Origin: Agrobacterium vitis
GTDB lineage: Bacteria; Pseudomonadota; Alphaproteobacteria; Rhizobiales; Rhizobiaceae
Reading direction: 5' to 3'
Assembly (NCBI RefSeq): GCF_037039395.1
Contig: NZ_CP146243.1
Location: 1-64,000 of the forward strand
Length of the DNA stretch: 64,000 nt
In this document: positions 8,401 to 16,720 of the stretch, piece after piece
How positions within the stretch are numbered: position 1 is the first letter of the stretch
Layout of the letters: every line of letters starts with the position of its first letter
Made by a program: the position numbers and the translations under genes
The notes under the pieces: model-generated
Database searches by the model: none
What the model was told of the DNA's origin: nothing
What the model saw: only the letters and a program-made list of their open reading frames with translations

Positions 8401-10524
8401 ATCCGAGGGCCGGAGATCGACCGGCTGGACGCGCTCCAAAGCGGCTACGTTTCGCGCGAAGACTGGATCAAGCTCGGCCGCAGCGCGGGCAGCAGTGAGC
8501 TTCGAGCGGACTGCGCCGGACAGATAGGCATCGGCCATCTGCCAGGAACCATCGGACGGGTCTTGAAAGATCGCGTCCCCCAACTCATCGATCACATCGC
8601 CCACGTCACGATGCAGCAAATCGGCGATATGATCGGGATCGACACGCCCGCGGTCGTTGAGAACAACCGCGAGCGCATCGAGCGCAGAGGTAATTATAGG
8701 TGCCGGAGGCGGAGCGATGACGCGTTCGGTAAAGATCGGACCGGGTTTGGCGGTGTTGGTCTCCAGATCATAGTCCTCGATCGAGGCGACCAGCCAGCAA
8801 TCGGGATCGTCGAGGAAGGGCGCAAGGTTCGGCCGGCGATGGACTTCCCTGACCTCACCGGTTTCCGGATCCTCCGATGTCGAAACGGATGTGAAGTTGA
8901 TCGGGCCGAATTCGCGCATGAAGCTCGACCAGGCGATGCGAAGTGCGACCTGTGCCTGCGTCCAGGGCTGGTCGCGCTCCTGAAGCTTGAGGATGAGCCG
9001 GACCGCGTCGCGGATCGGGATCAATTTGCGGATAATAAGGGCGTGTTTGGCGAAGATGCCGTCGGTGCTGCGACCTTTCCTGACCTCGACAGGAACAGCA
9101 ACACCGTCCACCACCTGCATCAAGGCCGTCGCCTTGCCGATGAAATAGCTGCCTTCGCGAACTTTGGGATCATCCGGGCGCTCTGCCATGGCTTCCGCGA
9201 CTTCGTCCTCAAGAGCGAAGTCGATTGCCGAAGGCTCGCCGTCGTAGACCCCGGCCGGGAGCTGACTGATTGCGGCGTTCAGGTTCGTTTCAAGATCATC
9301 ACCGATCGGGAGGCATGTGTAGGTTTCGCCGAAGGGACCTGACGTAATCGCATGCCGTCCCAGCACCATGTCGGAATGATCGGCGAACCACCTGTTGATA
9401 CGGGCGCTGTCTCCCTCGCCTGCCGCCTTTGCATCCGCGAGATCGAGCCAACTGCTGTCTCCAGCCGGCTCGTCGGCGCGGCGCTTCCGGAAGAAGAGGA
9501 TATCGACGACCACATCCGTGCCGGCGTCCGCGCGGAAACTGCCTTCGGGAAGGCGGATCGCGCCAACGAGATCGGCCATGCCGGCGATATGTTCACGGGC
9601 GCGGGCGTCAGCCTTGTCCATCGTGCCGGATGAGGTCACGAAAGCAGCAAGCGCGCCGGGCTTTAGCCGGTGGATGGACTTGGCGATGAAATAGTCATGC
9701 AGCCGCAAGCCAAGAGAGCGGAAGGCTGGGTCACTCTTCACCGTCCTGTCAGAAAACGGCGGGTTGCCGATCGCCAGATCGAAATGGTCGGGCAGGTCGG
9801 TGCGGGCAAAATCGCCGGTGACGATTTTGGCACTGGGCTGCAGCAGCCGGACGATGCGGGCGGTGACGGGATCAAGCTCAATACCGGTGACATGGATCAC
9901 CTTGGAGAGAGCATCCGGCATCAGCGCCGGAAACATCCCCGTGCCAATCCCCGGCTCGAGGATTCGTCCACCCTTGAACCCCATGCGGATCAGGCCCGAC
10001 CAGATGGCACGAACGATAAACTCCGGCGTGAAATGGGCATATTGGGTGCAGCGCGCCAGCGACGCGTAATCATCTGGCGCAACAGCACTTTCGAGATTGC
10101 TGCCGAGCTCCTCCCAGCCTTTGCGAAACGCCTCGTCGCCCGGACGCCGGAATATGCCGTTGGCCAGATCAGAGGCGCCGAAGCCGGTGAACTTGATCAA
10201 CCTGGCCTGCTGGTCAGGTCGGGCAGGCAGGCCGTGACGTTCGATCTCGTTCGCCAGCAGGATGGCGGCGATATTGTCACGCGCACGGTCGCGCCAAGAT
10301 TTTGCGAGACCGCGAGAACCCTCCAGCCGAAAATCGACCTTCTCCCGTATCTGCGGCGTGGGCTTCGGTTCTTTGCGGACCGGAGCGGCTGGTGCCGGCG
10401 TCAAGGGCCGGGGGTCGATATCGGTCGCGAAGTCTGCTGCGAAACCCGTCAAGCCGAGATCGAAACCGGATGCGAGAGCTGTATTGCCGAATAGGTCGAC
10501 AGCGAAAGGATCGTCATGCGCCAT
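5443..10524 (-). CDS. Giant DNA methylase / SNF2-type helicase fusion
   Basis: This encodes 1693 residues. The start at 10524 has AGGAG 7 bases upstream; the extra frame to 10944 is antisense-like. The N-terminal part carries an adenine methyltransferase fold: SAM motif LEPGIGTGMF (about 189-198) and catalytic NPPF (254-257). The C-terminal half is a superfamily 2 helicase: Walker A AVGAGKT near 886, DEAQEF near 1044, and motif VI QREGRIIRQGN near 1395. A coiled-coil, charged tail ends the protein. Proteins of this build occur on large rhizobial plasmids. They are thought to modify or protect incoming plasmid DNA, but the activity is not established, so methylation plus DNA translocation is inference. 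The next gene upstream on the strand (DUF1419) lies 98 bases away. Confidence 0.9.
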   Translation of the reverse strand: MAHDDPFAVDLFGNTALASGFDLGLTGFAADFATDIDPRPLTPAPAAPVRKEPKPTPQIREKVDFRLEGSRGLAKSWRDRARDNIAAILLANEIERHGLPARPDQQARLIKFTGFGASDLANGIFRRPGDEAFRKGWEELGSNLESAVAPDDYASLARCTQYAHFTPEFIVRAIWSGLIRMGFKGGRILEPGIGTGMFPALMPDALSKVIHVTGIELDPVTARIVRLLQPSAKIVTGDFARTDLPDHFDLAIGNPPFSDRTVKSDPAFRSLGLRLHDYFIAKSIHRLKPGALAAFVTSSGTMDKADARAREHIAGMADLVGAIRLPEGSFRADAGTDVVVDILFFRKRRADEPAGDSSWLDLADAKAAGEGDSARINRWFADHSDMVLGRHAITSGPFGETYTCLPIGDDLETNLNAAISQLPAGVYDGEPSAIDFALEDEVAEAMAERPDDPKVREGSYFIGKATALMQVVDGVAVPVEVRKGRSTDGIFAKHALIIRKLIPIRDAVRLILKLQERDQPWTQAQVALRIAWSSFMREFGPINFTSVSTSEDPETGEVREVHRRPNLAPFLDDPDCWLVASIEDYDLETNTAKPGPIFTERVIAPPPAPIITSALDALAVVLNDRGRVDPDHIADLLHRDVGDVIDELGDAIFQDPSDGSWQMADAYLSGAVRSKLTAARAAAELDPVFARNVAALERVQPVDLRPSDITARLGAPWIPADDVVAFVKETMEADISIHHLPELATWTVNARQLEWSAAGTTEWGTHRRHAGQLLSDALNSSVPQIFDTVRDGETERRVLNTVETEAAKEKLAKIKMAFQSWIWSDPDRTDRLARVYNDTFNNIAPRSFDGDHLQLPGASGAFSLYGHQKRGIWRIISAGATYLAHAVGAGKTLTMAAAIMEQRRLGLINKAMLVVPGHCLAQAAREFLALYPNARILVADETNFVREKRHRFLSRAATANWDAIIITHSAFRFISVPSSFEAQMIQDELELYEDLLVKVDSQDRLSRKRIERMKEGHKERLEALATRKDDLLTISELGIDQIIVDEAQEFRKLSFATNMSTLRGVDPNGSQRAWDLFVKSRFIETKNPGRALVLASGTPITNTLGEMFSVQRMMDPAALSERVLHEFDAWASTFGDTSTELELQPSGKYKPVTRFSQFVNVPELIAMFRSFADVVLPADLRTYVKVPEISGGKRQIVTAEPTPAFKTYQKQLDVRIKAIEMRDGLAKPGDDILLSVITDGRHAAIDLRLVDQAMGNETANKLNALVINAHRIWQETGEAEYRRKDGKPFDRPGAGQLIFSDLGTINVEASRGFSAYRWIRDELVRLGVPASEIAFMQDYKKSDAKQRLFNDFNAGKIRVLIGSSETMGTGVNVQARLKALHHLDVPWLPSQIEQREGRIIRQGNQHDEVDVFAYATLGSLDATMWQNNERKARFIAAALSGDTSVRRLEDMGEGQANQFAMAKAIASGDERLMQKAGLEAEIARLDRLRAAHIDDQHAIRRQIRDAERDIEFSTRRIEDVEKDIERLVPTSGDAFVMQVGEDTFDERKLAGRALMKEILTLVQLQQENEVIIATIGGFDLAYRGERFGKDSYRYDTLLQRTGGDYEIDLAVTTTPIGAISRLEHALGGFEHERENYRNRLADAKRRLASYTPRLGESFSFEAELELKLSQLDEIERDLAATADEAEEDRQEAA

Positions 10525-10622
10525 TGGTAAACTCCTGTGAGTGGGCGCGCCGAGGCACACTCGCGGGAAGAAGCGGTGTTGCCAGGCTGCGGATGGTGGA
10601 GGTTTGGACGTGAAGACTGCCG

Positions 10623-11228
10623 TCAGGCAGCTATGGTTTCCGGCAGAAGACGGAATTGCACCGGCAGTTTGGCGGCGATCTCCTCGTCGGTCAGATCGGC
10701 AAGAAGCTTCCAGATTTTGCCCTGGGCAGAGGGATAAACGAGCACGATCTGGCGATTGCGCAGATCGGCTGGAAAGCGAGCGTCGGCATAACCACGGAAA
10801 TCCGGACCGGTCGCGCTCCAGATATGATCGAGCTTTTCCTGTCGGTTCATGGCACGCACCGGACGGGATTCGCGGGTGATGATCTCGGCACACATGCGGT
10901 CGGGTGACTGGCGATCGCCCAGGTCGCAATAGCCGTGAAACCATCGGGATCGATCATCGATCGTCAGTGCAAAAAACACGCTGGTGACGCTGGCGGCCAG
11001 AAACTCCCGCATGGCGAACATGTCACTGCGGTAAAACAGCGGAGGGAGGATCTCGAACATGCGGTCGTGGTCGGCTTCGGATATCTCGAACCACTCACCG
11101 ACATAACGCGTGCCGGAAATACGGTCATCGTTGAATGGTGACTGGCTGTGGCGGTTGAACAGGGCGTACATCTCATGGCGGCTGGCCACGCCTTCGAACA
11201 CCTTACGGATGGTGGGAGGATTGAACAT
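10623..11228 (-). CDS. DUF1419 family protein
   Basis: This encodes 201 residues. AAGGAG lies 6 bases before the ATG. The sequence (MFNPPTIRKVFEGVASRHEM at the start, then an aromatic-rich core) matches the DUF1419 family of rhizobial plasmids as I know it. It appears cytosolic, with no signal peptide or membrane segment. It precedes the methylase-helicase gene on the same strand and probably shares its transcript. No biochemical role is known for the family. Confidence 0.75.
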   Translation of the reverse strand: MFNPPTIRKVFEGVASRHEMYALFNRHSQSPFNDDRISGTRYVGEWFEISEADHDRMFEILPPLFYRSDMFAMREFLAASVTSVFFALTIDDRSRWFHGYCDLGDRQSPDRMCAEIITRESRPVRAMNRQEKLDHIWSATGPDFRGYADARFPADLRNRQIVLVYPSAQGKIWKLLADLTDEEIAAKLPVQFRLLPETIAA

Positions 11229-11358
11229 CTGCGGCTCCTTCGGGGTTGCGACTGAAGCGAAGCCTGATCGACCTCTCTGTTCAGTCCTTTGATCACCCCT
11301 CCTCAGCCGGCGCCTCGCGAGCAGCGGGTCAAGGGCCGCCGTAAGGCGGGCGGCAGCT

Positions 11359-12293
11359 TCACCCTTGATGCGCTGTCCGCGTATGCGGCAGCTCTCCTCT
11401 CTCCCTTCTCTCCTTCAATTCCTCATTCCAATCCTCCGATTCCGGCCTCAGCCGCGAGAAGTCACACCCGGCGCATTCCGCCATCTGGCGCAGACGATCG
11501 GCAAAGACCTCACCCTGAACATTGTTTTCGGTCGCCGCCACCAGCCATGCGCCTTCCCCGGAAGCCAGGTTTTCCAACGCGAGCGCGGTTAGCGGCGACC
11601 ACCCGCCGCCGGTGCTGACATAGAGCGTGTCGGATCGTGTCTGCTCGATCGCGGCCAGGCTGAGCGCATCGATCGCCGCCTCCGTCACACAGATCCGACG
11701 GGCATCCACCTTTCCAAACCGGAAGAGCGCCTTGGCGCCGCCGGTGGAAAACCCGCGCCAGTCCGGACCGCGCTCCTCCCAGCCGATGACGGCGCCAGCC
11801 TCATCGACATGTTTCGCCCACATCGAGCCATATGGGCCTTCTCGAAGAACGTCCGCCTCGATCGCCGCGGAGATGACTTGCCATGGCAGCGCCGGCATCG
11901 CTGGAGGTAAGTCCACGTCGCCGATCCGCGCCACGGCCGTTTTCGGTGGTTCCAGCGGTCAGCGACCGCAGCCCCTGTTTGGGTTTGACGGAGAGGCTTG
12001 TCCCAGGTCGGTGCGGTGGGCTGAAACGCGACGAGATCGCTGACCACCGCCAAGGCCTCGGCAAAGCCGATCCCATGGAGATAGCTTGCGAGCGCGAAAA
12101 CGTCGCCCTTGGCGTCTGAACGTGCATCGAACCAGCCCCTGTCATCATGGATGACGATGACGATGTCATCGTCGCGCCGGAATTTTACCGCCCGGCGCGT
12201 GCTCTCTTTCGTGTCTATCGCGAAGTCTTCATGCTCGAGGACGGCTGCGCAGCCCACCAGGGCGCGCAGCTGCTCGATCTCATTTTTTTCCAT
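11359..12293 (-). pseudogene. DUF3991/TOPRIM-domain protein, frameshifted
   Basis: The upstream half (start at 12293, AAGGAAG 4 bases before the ATG) reads MEKNEIEQLRALVG and continues to RGSATWTYLQR near 11905. There the frame changes: the continuation PALPWQVISAAIEADVLREG lies in another frame and runs through a TOPRIM-like region (RICVTEAAIDALSLAAIEQ, then WLVAATENNVQGE) to 11359. Intact relatives read through as one protein of about 310 residues. The break lies between roughly 11883 and 11911. TOPRIM domains occur in primases and topoisomerases, and the plasmid family probably has a primase-like or mobilisation role. Either a real inactivating indel or a sequencing error could explain it. 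Confidence 0.75.
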
Positions 12294-12468
12294 TTCACTT
12301 CCTTTAGCCTTCCTGACTTTTCGGACTGGCAGCGCCCAGGCCGCGAAGATGGAAGCGCGCAAGGGCGCGGTTCGCAATGTGCAGATCTGCTGGGAAAGCT
12401 CGCGGCGAAGCCTCCCTTGCGCGCGCATCAGCGCAAGCGGCACGCCTTCCCCCGAAGGGGTGATCGGC

Positions 12469-12648
12469 TCAATGAGCCGATCCGTAAGCAAATGGATCGT
12501 ATTCGTTGATGATGGCGTCTTCGTCGCCGTCATACTCGGCGGAAATCATGACGCCGATCTCGCCATCCACCTCGAAGAGGATGACCGGGACCATCAGGGT
12601 CCGGGCAAGATCGAATGCGTGGTTTTGTGCGAGGCTGAGATCCGACAT
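12469..12648 (-). CDS. Small acidic hypothetical protein
   Basis: This encodes 59 residues and starts MSDLSLAQNHAFDLARTLMV. GGAG lies 6 bases before the ATG at 12648. The longer open frame to 12906 is Arg/Pro-rich and unlikely to be translated. The protein has a hydrophobic core stretch (TLMVPVILFEV) followed by an acidic tail (EYDGDEDAIINEYDPFAYG). It lies 175 bases upstream of the TOPRIM gene on the same strand. I cannot assign a family. Confidence 0.6.
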   Translation of the reverse strand: MSDLSLAQNHAFDLARTLMVPVILFEVDGEIGVMISAEYDGDEDAIINEYDPFAYGSAH

Positions 12649-12796
12649 GTGAGGCTCCATCCGTTGGCGGGGCCGATCCCCGCTCGATGGCGCCCGTTCG
12701 ATCCGGGCCCGGCCGCGGTCACCGCGCAGGCGTAGCCGGAGAGGTCGCAGTAGCTGCGAACCCCGTGCGGGTTTACCGTCCAAGGACGGGACTGGA

Positions 12797-13012
12797 TTAG
12801 GGATGCCAGACAAGAGAGCTGGGTTTGGCAACGCCATTGGCTGGAGTGGATTGGTATTCGATCTCGCCGCACTGACCTTCGTCCGGATCATCCGGACTGC
12901 CATCAACCGGAATGAAGTGAAAATAGGGAACGGCTTTGTCTTCCAATGTGAGACTTAGGCGCATAGCGTTCGATTTGTCGGACAGGTGTTCATCGATCGC
13001 ATCATGTGCCAT
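12797..13012 (-). CDS. Possible small acidic protein
   Basis: This is an open frame of 71 residues. The C-terminal two thirds has balanced, protein-like composition (KAVPYFHFIPVDGSPDDPDE) unlike shadow frames around it. No good ribosome binding site precedes the ATG at 13012 or the internal ATG at 12964. It could be a real plasmid small gene or chance; nothing indicates function. Confidence 0.25.
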   Translation of the reverse strand: MAHDAIDEHLSDKSNAMRLSLTLEDKAVPYFHFIPVDGSPDDPDEGQCGEIEYQSTPANGVAKPSSLVWHP

Positions 13013-13105
13013 GGCACACAGGGTGAGACTTTGGCATTGCGTTTAAGACGCAACGAACGAAGCGCTGCCAACTGGCCCGGTACGCAGCTTCGAGATTTCC
13101 TATTC

Positions 13106-13150
13106 TTGTCAATTCTGGATTGACAAAAGATAAATGTTTTAAAGTAAACT
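13106..13150 (+). promoter_or_regulatory. Promoter and operator of the AbiE toxin-antitoxin pair
   Basis: TTGTCAAT (13106-13113) and ATTGACAA (13119-13126) form a perfect 8-bp inverted repeat with a 5-base spacer. Its right arm contains TTGACA (13120-13125), a consensus -35. TAAACT (13145-13150) is a possible -10 at 19 bases, a long spacing. AbiEi antitoxins are known to bind inverted repeats in their own promoter, so this is a natural autoregulatory operator. Confidence 0.55.
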
Positions 13151-13174
13151 TGATATTCACTTTGAACTCGTGCC

Positions 13175-14032
13175 ATGATGTCCATTATGGATGAACAGAA
13201 AACGCCGAAGCTAAAGTACCTGATTCAATCAGTCCCACCGGGCTTCCTTGTCGATGCGGCCTGGACGGCACGTCATGCGATCTCACGGCAATCCGTATCG
13301 GCGTATATCAAACAGGGCTGGCTCGAGCGGATCGCGACAGGCGTCTACCGACGCCCATTTTCGGCAAGAGAAACGTCGGAAGCCGTCACGGGCTGGAAAA
13401 TTCCCTTGTTATCCGCGCAATGGATCATGGGACATGCATTTCATGTTGGAGGTCTGACCGCGCTTGGATTGCGCGGCCATTCCCACTACCTGCAGTTCGG
13501 CGGCAATACGCGCGTCTATCTCTATGGCTCCGATATACCTGACTGGCTTATGACATTGACAACCGATGCCAGGTTCTTCCGACGAGGTCATGGACTGTTC
13601 CCCGACGAGAACAACGGCGTGGAGAACAGCGAATTCAGCCTCTCCGATAATCCAGATGAGGAACAGGCCATGAGCCCCTGGCGCTGGCCTATCAAAATGT
13701 CGTCTGCAGAGCGGGCGATACTGGAGGTTCTCGATGAACTTCCGAAGAACGAGAGCTTTCACAACATCGACATGGTGTTCCAGGGAATGGTCAATCTGCG
13801 CCCGAAAATGTTGACGACGCTGTTGACCCAGTGTCGCAGCGTGAAGGTGAAACGCCTTTTCTTCGTCTATGCCGACAAGCACGCGCATGCTTGGCTCAAG
13901 CATATCGACAGATCGCAGATCGATATGGGACGGGGCGATCGAGCACTCGTTCCAGGCGGAAGGCTCCACCCGATTTATCGCGTAACGGTCCCTGCCGACC
14001 TGCTGCCAAAGGAGAATGTCGATGGCGCGTGA
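13175..14032 (+). CDS. abiEi: AbiEi-type antitoxin (type IV toxin-antitoxin)
   Basis: This encodes 285 residues. The N-terminus carries a winged-helix segment (TARHAISRQSVSAYIKQGWLERIATGVYRR, about 31-60) typical of AbiEi antitoxins. The C-terminal domain with SSAERAILEVLDELP (about 176-190) matches the antitoxin domain of this family. The start is uncertain (ATG at 13175, 13178 or 13190). It overlaps the toxin gene by 11 bases, so the two are translationally coupled. In the family, AbiEi represses its own promoter and antagonises AbiEii without direct binding. Confidence 0.85.
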   Translation: MMSIMDEQKTPKLKYLIQSVPPGFLVDAAWTARHAISRQSVSAYIKQGWLERIATGVYRRPFSARETSEAVTGWKIPLLSAQWIMGHAFHVGGLTALGLRGHSHYLQFGGNTRVYLYGSDIPDWLMTLTTDARFFRRGHGLFPDENNGVENSEFSLSDNPDEEQAMSPWRWPIKMSSAERAILEVLDELPKNESFHNIDMVFQGMVNLRPKMLTTLLTQCRSVKVKRLFFVYADKHAHAWLKHIDRSQIDMGRGDRALVPGGRLHPIYRVTVPADLLPKENVDGA

Positions 14033-14939
14033 TCGCTATATGCGGCAGGTCGAACTGCTCGTCCGGACGTTGCCCTATATCGCGCGGCAGGATGTCTTCG
14101 CTCTCAAGGGGGGAACGGCTATCAACCTATTCTACAGGGATATGCCTCGATTGTCGGTCGATATCGACCTCACCTACCTTCCCATCGAGGATCGGGAAAC
14201 AACGCTCAGCGGTATCGACGCGGCGCTTGACCGAATTCGCGACGACCTGCTGAAAAACCTGCGCGGCGTCGATGTCCAGCGGATCGCCGGTGGCGGCAAC
14301 AATGACACGCGGGTGCTCGTCCGGCAGGGCACCACTGACATCAAGATCGAGACCTCGCCGGTCGCGCGTGGAACGGTGCATCCTCCGGAACTGCGGACGG
14401 TCACGGATGGGGTGGCCAATGCCTTTGGCTTTGCAGAAATGCAGGTCGTGTCATTCGAGGATCTATTTGGTGGCAAGCTTCATGCCGCCGTGGACCGCCA
14501 GCATCCGCGCGATCTCTTCGACGTGAAGCTGCTCTACGATCATGAAGGGCTAACCGATGCGTTGTTTCGGACCTTTCTCATCTACGTTGCAAGCTCCGGC
14601 CGCCCCCCGCATGAGTTGATCAGGCCGTCATTGTCCGAAATCGATGACGCCTTCGTGAAAGAATTCGAAGGCATGACCATCGAGCCTGTCAGCCTGATCG
14701 AACTGAAAGACGCGCGAGTCCGGCTGACAGATGACCTTCGAGCCCGCCTCGACGATAAAGCGATGCGATTCCTGCTTACTCTCCATGATACGGAACCGGA
14801 TTTCGACGCCATCGGGTTGCCACAGGCAGCGGCACTACCGGCAGTACGGTGGAAATTGCTCAATTTAGCAAAGCTGAAGCAGCAGAACCCCGAAAAACAC
14901 GCTATGCAGCGTGGGGAGATTGAGAATATGTTTGCTTGA
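14022..14939 (+). CDS. abiEii: AbiEii-type nucleotidyltransferase toxin
   Basis: This encodes 305 residues. Nucleotidyltransferase signature ALKGGTAIN (28-35) and the metal-binding DID (47-49, in SVDIDLTYLP) are present, as is a later conserved FEDLFGGKLHAAVDRQHPRDLFDVKLL block typical of AbiEii/AbiGii proteins. ATG 14022 was preferred over 14016 because AAAGGAG at 14008-14014 is 7 bases from the former and too close to the latter. In the known family the toxin transfers nucleotides to target RNAs and causes reversible growth arrest on phage infection. The catalytic residues look intact. Confidence 0.87.
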   Translation: MARDRYMRQVELLVRTLPYIARQDVFALKGGTAINLFYRDMPRLSVDIDLTYLPIEDRETTLSGIDAALDRIRDDLLKNLRGVDVQRIAGGGNNDTRVLVRQGTTDIKIETSPVARGTVHPPELRTVTDGVANAFGFAEMQVVSFEDLFGGKLHAAVDRQHPRDLFDVKLLYDHEGLTDALFRTFLIYVASSGRPPHELIRPSLSEIDDAFVKEFEGMTIEPVSLIELKDARVRLTDDLRARLDDKAMRFLLTLHDTEPDFDAIGLPQAAALPAVRWKLLNLAKLKQQNPEKHAMQRGEIENMFA

Positions 14940-15291
14940 GCCCACTGCATTCTCAAGCTCGGCGGGCCGCAGGCTTCTTACTCAGGGGTCGAACCAACGC
15001 AGCGGACACTACCGGCATGCGACCTCGCGCCACCTGCAGGCGGGCATAGCCCGGAGCAAAACATAGAAGAGCATCGGAGCTTTCAGCATCGCGCCGGCCG
15101 AACAGGGCGGGAAAGCGGGAATTCTCGACATGGATCGCCCGGAAAAGGGGAGCCGCAGGAGCCTTAGCATAGGTGGGCTAATCGGCTTCGTGCCCCATCC
15201 CATCCGTACGGAGAAAGGCGCTGCACCACACTGCCGATGATACAGTCACTTGTCGGAAACAGGCATAACCATCATGCAGAGGAGCGCAGCC
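14940..15291. other. Non-coding stretch upstream of the IS110-type transposase
   Basis: These 352 bases hold no convincing gene. IS110-family elements have a long 5' non-coding end that encodes the bridge RNA, so part of this stretch probably belongs to the element. I cannot fix the left boundary because the family has no terminal inverted repeats. Confidence 0.4.
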
Positions 15292-16337
15292 ATGAAACAC
15301 TATGTCGGCCTCGATGTCTCGGTCAAAGAAACGAGCGTCTGTATCGTCGATGAAAGCGGGAACCTATGCAAGGAACGGAAGGTGGCATCTCATCCGGAGG
15401 ACCTTGTAGCGATCCTGAGCGATCCGGCATTTAGCCTTGAGAGAGTGGGTATCGAGGCTGGACCGTTGTCTCAATGGCTGTTTGAAGGGCTGGCAAAAGC
15501 GGGCTTCCCGTTTTTTGCGTCGAGACGCGACACACCAAGGCATTCCTTGACGCTCTGCAACAGAACAAAAGCGACCGGAACGATGCGCGCGGCATTGCCC
15601 ATATGATGCGGGTCGGCCTGTTCAAGGACGTGCATGTGAAGACGCTCACCAGCCAGAAGCGCCGCGCCTTGCTAACGGCCCGATCGTTGTTGCAGGAGAA
15701 GGCAATTGACCTGGAGAACGAGATGCGCGGGCTTCTGCGCAACTTCGGGCTGAAGGTCGGCCATGCCTCTGGCGGCACGTTCGAGAGAAGGATACTCGAA
15801 CTCGTCGAAGACGACACTGAACTGGCGGAAATCATGGAGCCACTGCTCGCCGGACGACGCAAGTTGCGAGAAGGCTTGGCCAAGCTGGAGAAGCGGGTTT
15901 TATCGGAGGCCAAGCAGGATGAGGTTTGCAGGCGGCTGATGACAGTACCTGGCGCTGGACCCATCGTCTCGCTCGCCTATGTCTCGACGATCGATATTCC
16001 CAGCAGGTTTCGTCATTCCCGATCGGTCGGAGCGATATTGGGCCTCACTCCAGTGCTGAAACAGTCCGGCGAAATGAGCCGGGTTGGCCATGTCTCTCTA
16101 CGCGGGGACGCCATGATGCGGCGACTACTCTATGAGGCCGCCCAGTCGATGATGACACGCGTGGTGGAATGGTGCTGGTTGAAGGCATGGGCCATGAACA
16201 TCGCCAAGCGCCACGGCAGCAAGAAAGCCAAGGTCGCACTGGCCCGCCGCCTCGCCGTTGTCATGCATCGCATTTGGATGAATGGCACCGAGTTTCGGTG
16301 GACGAGGGATGACAATGTCTCAACTGTTGCGGCATAA
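15292..16337 (+). pseudogene. IS110-family transposase, frameshifted
   Basis: The start MKHYVGLDVSVKETSVCIVD (AGAGGAG upstream) is the RuvC-like DEDD end of IS110 transposases. The frame breaks at the T6 run 15511-15516: family logic expects the protein to go on as CVETRHTKAFLDALQQNKSD, which is readable one frame over, and the downstream frame continues through RNDARGIAHMMRVGLF. The C-terminal domain has MTVPGAGPIVSLAY and LGLTPVLKQSGEMSRVGHVS, with the conserved serine. A single-base change in a homopolymer could be real decay, a sequencing slip or programmed slippage; family members are normally read in one frame. Confidence 0.85.
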
Positions 16338-16720
16338 CGGTCAGCTACCAAGGCGAGAAGTTCGAGTTTAAGGTTCCGCGTAGCGGCGGAAGACGTCCTT
16401 CGCGGACGATGGTGATGTGAGTTCGTGGCGGCGTTTATTCCGATGATCCGTCATCAGGATGCAGCATAGATTGGGCCACATCATCTACTGGACCCCATCA
16501 TGGGAGGGCCGAGTGCCGATCCTGGAGAGCAGCGCGGGCCGCGAAAAGACGTTGAACGCTGCATCAGCCGGACGCAGATAACACCTGCTCCTGTAGAGCA
16601 ACGCTTTCGGCTGAAAAGCGCCAATAGCAGTCATAGCTACCGCAAGACAAAATTTGCGGTAGCTCCCAGTAAGGGCTGAAAACTGCCGGCACAATTCAAG
16701 AGAGCCAGCATGACCTCCCG
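16338..16720. other. 383-base stretch without a gene
   Basis: This lies between the IS110 transposase stop and the stop of the minus-strand reductase gene. It probably includes the right end of the IS110 element near its start. No protein-like open frame with a ribosome binding site is visible. Confidence 0.45.

Noticed and set aside
8308..9342. Plus-strand open frame of 344 codons inside the methylase-helicase gene
   Set aside because: It lies fully opposite a gene with clear domains. Similar antisense frames at 6307-6891, 9670-10494 and 43176-44228 were dropped for the same reason.
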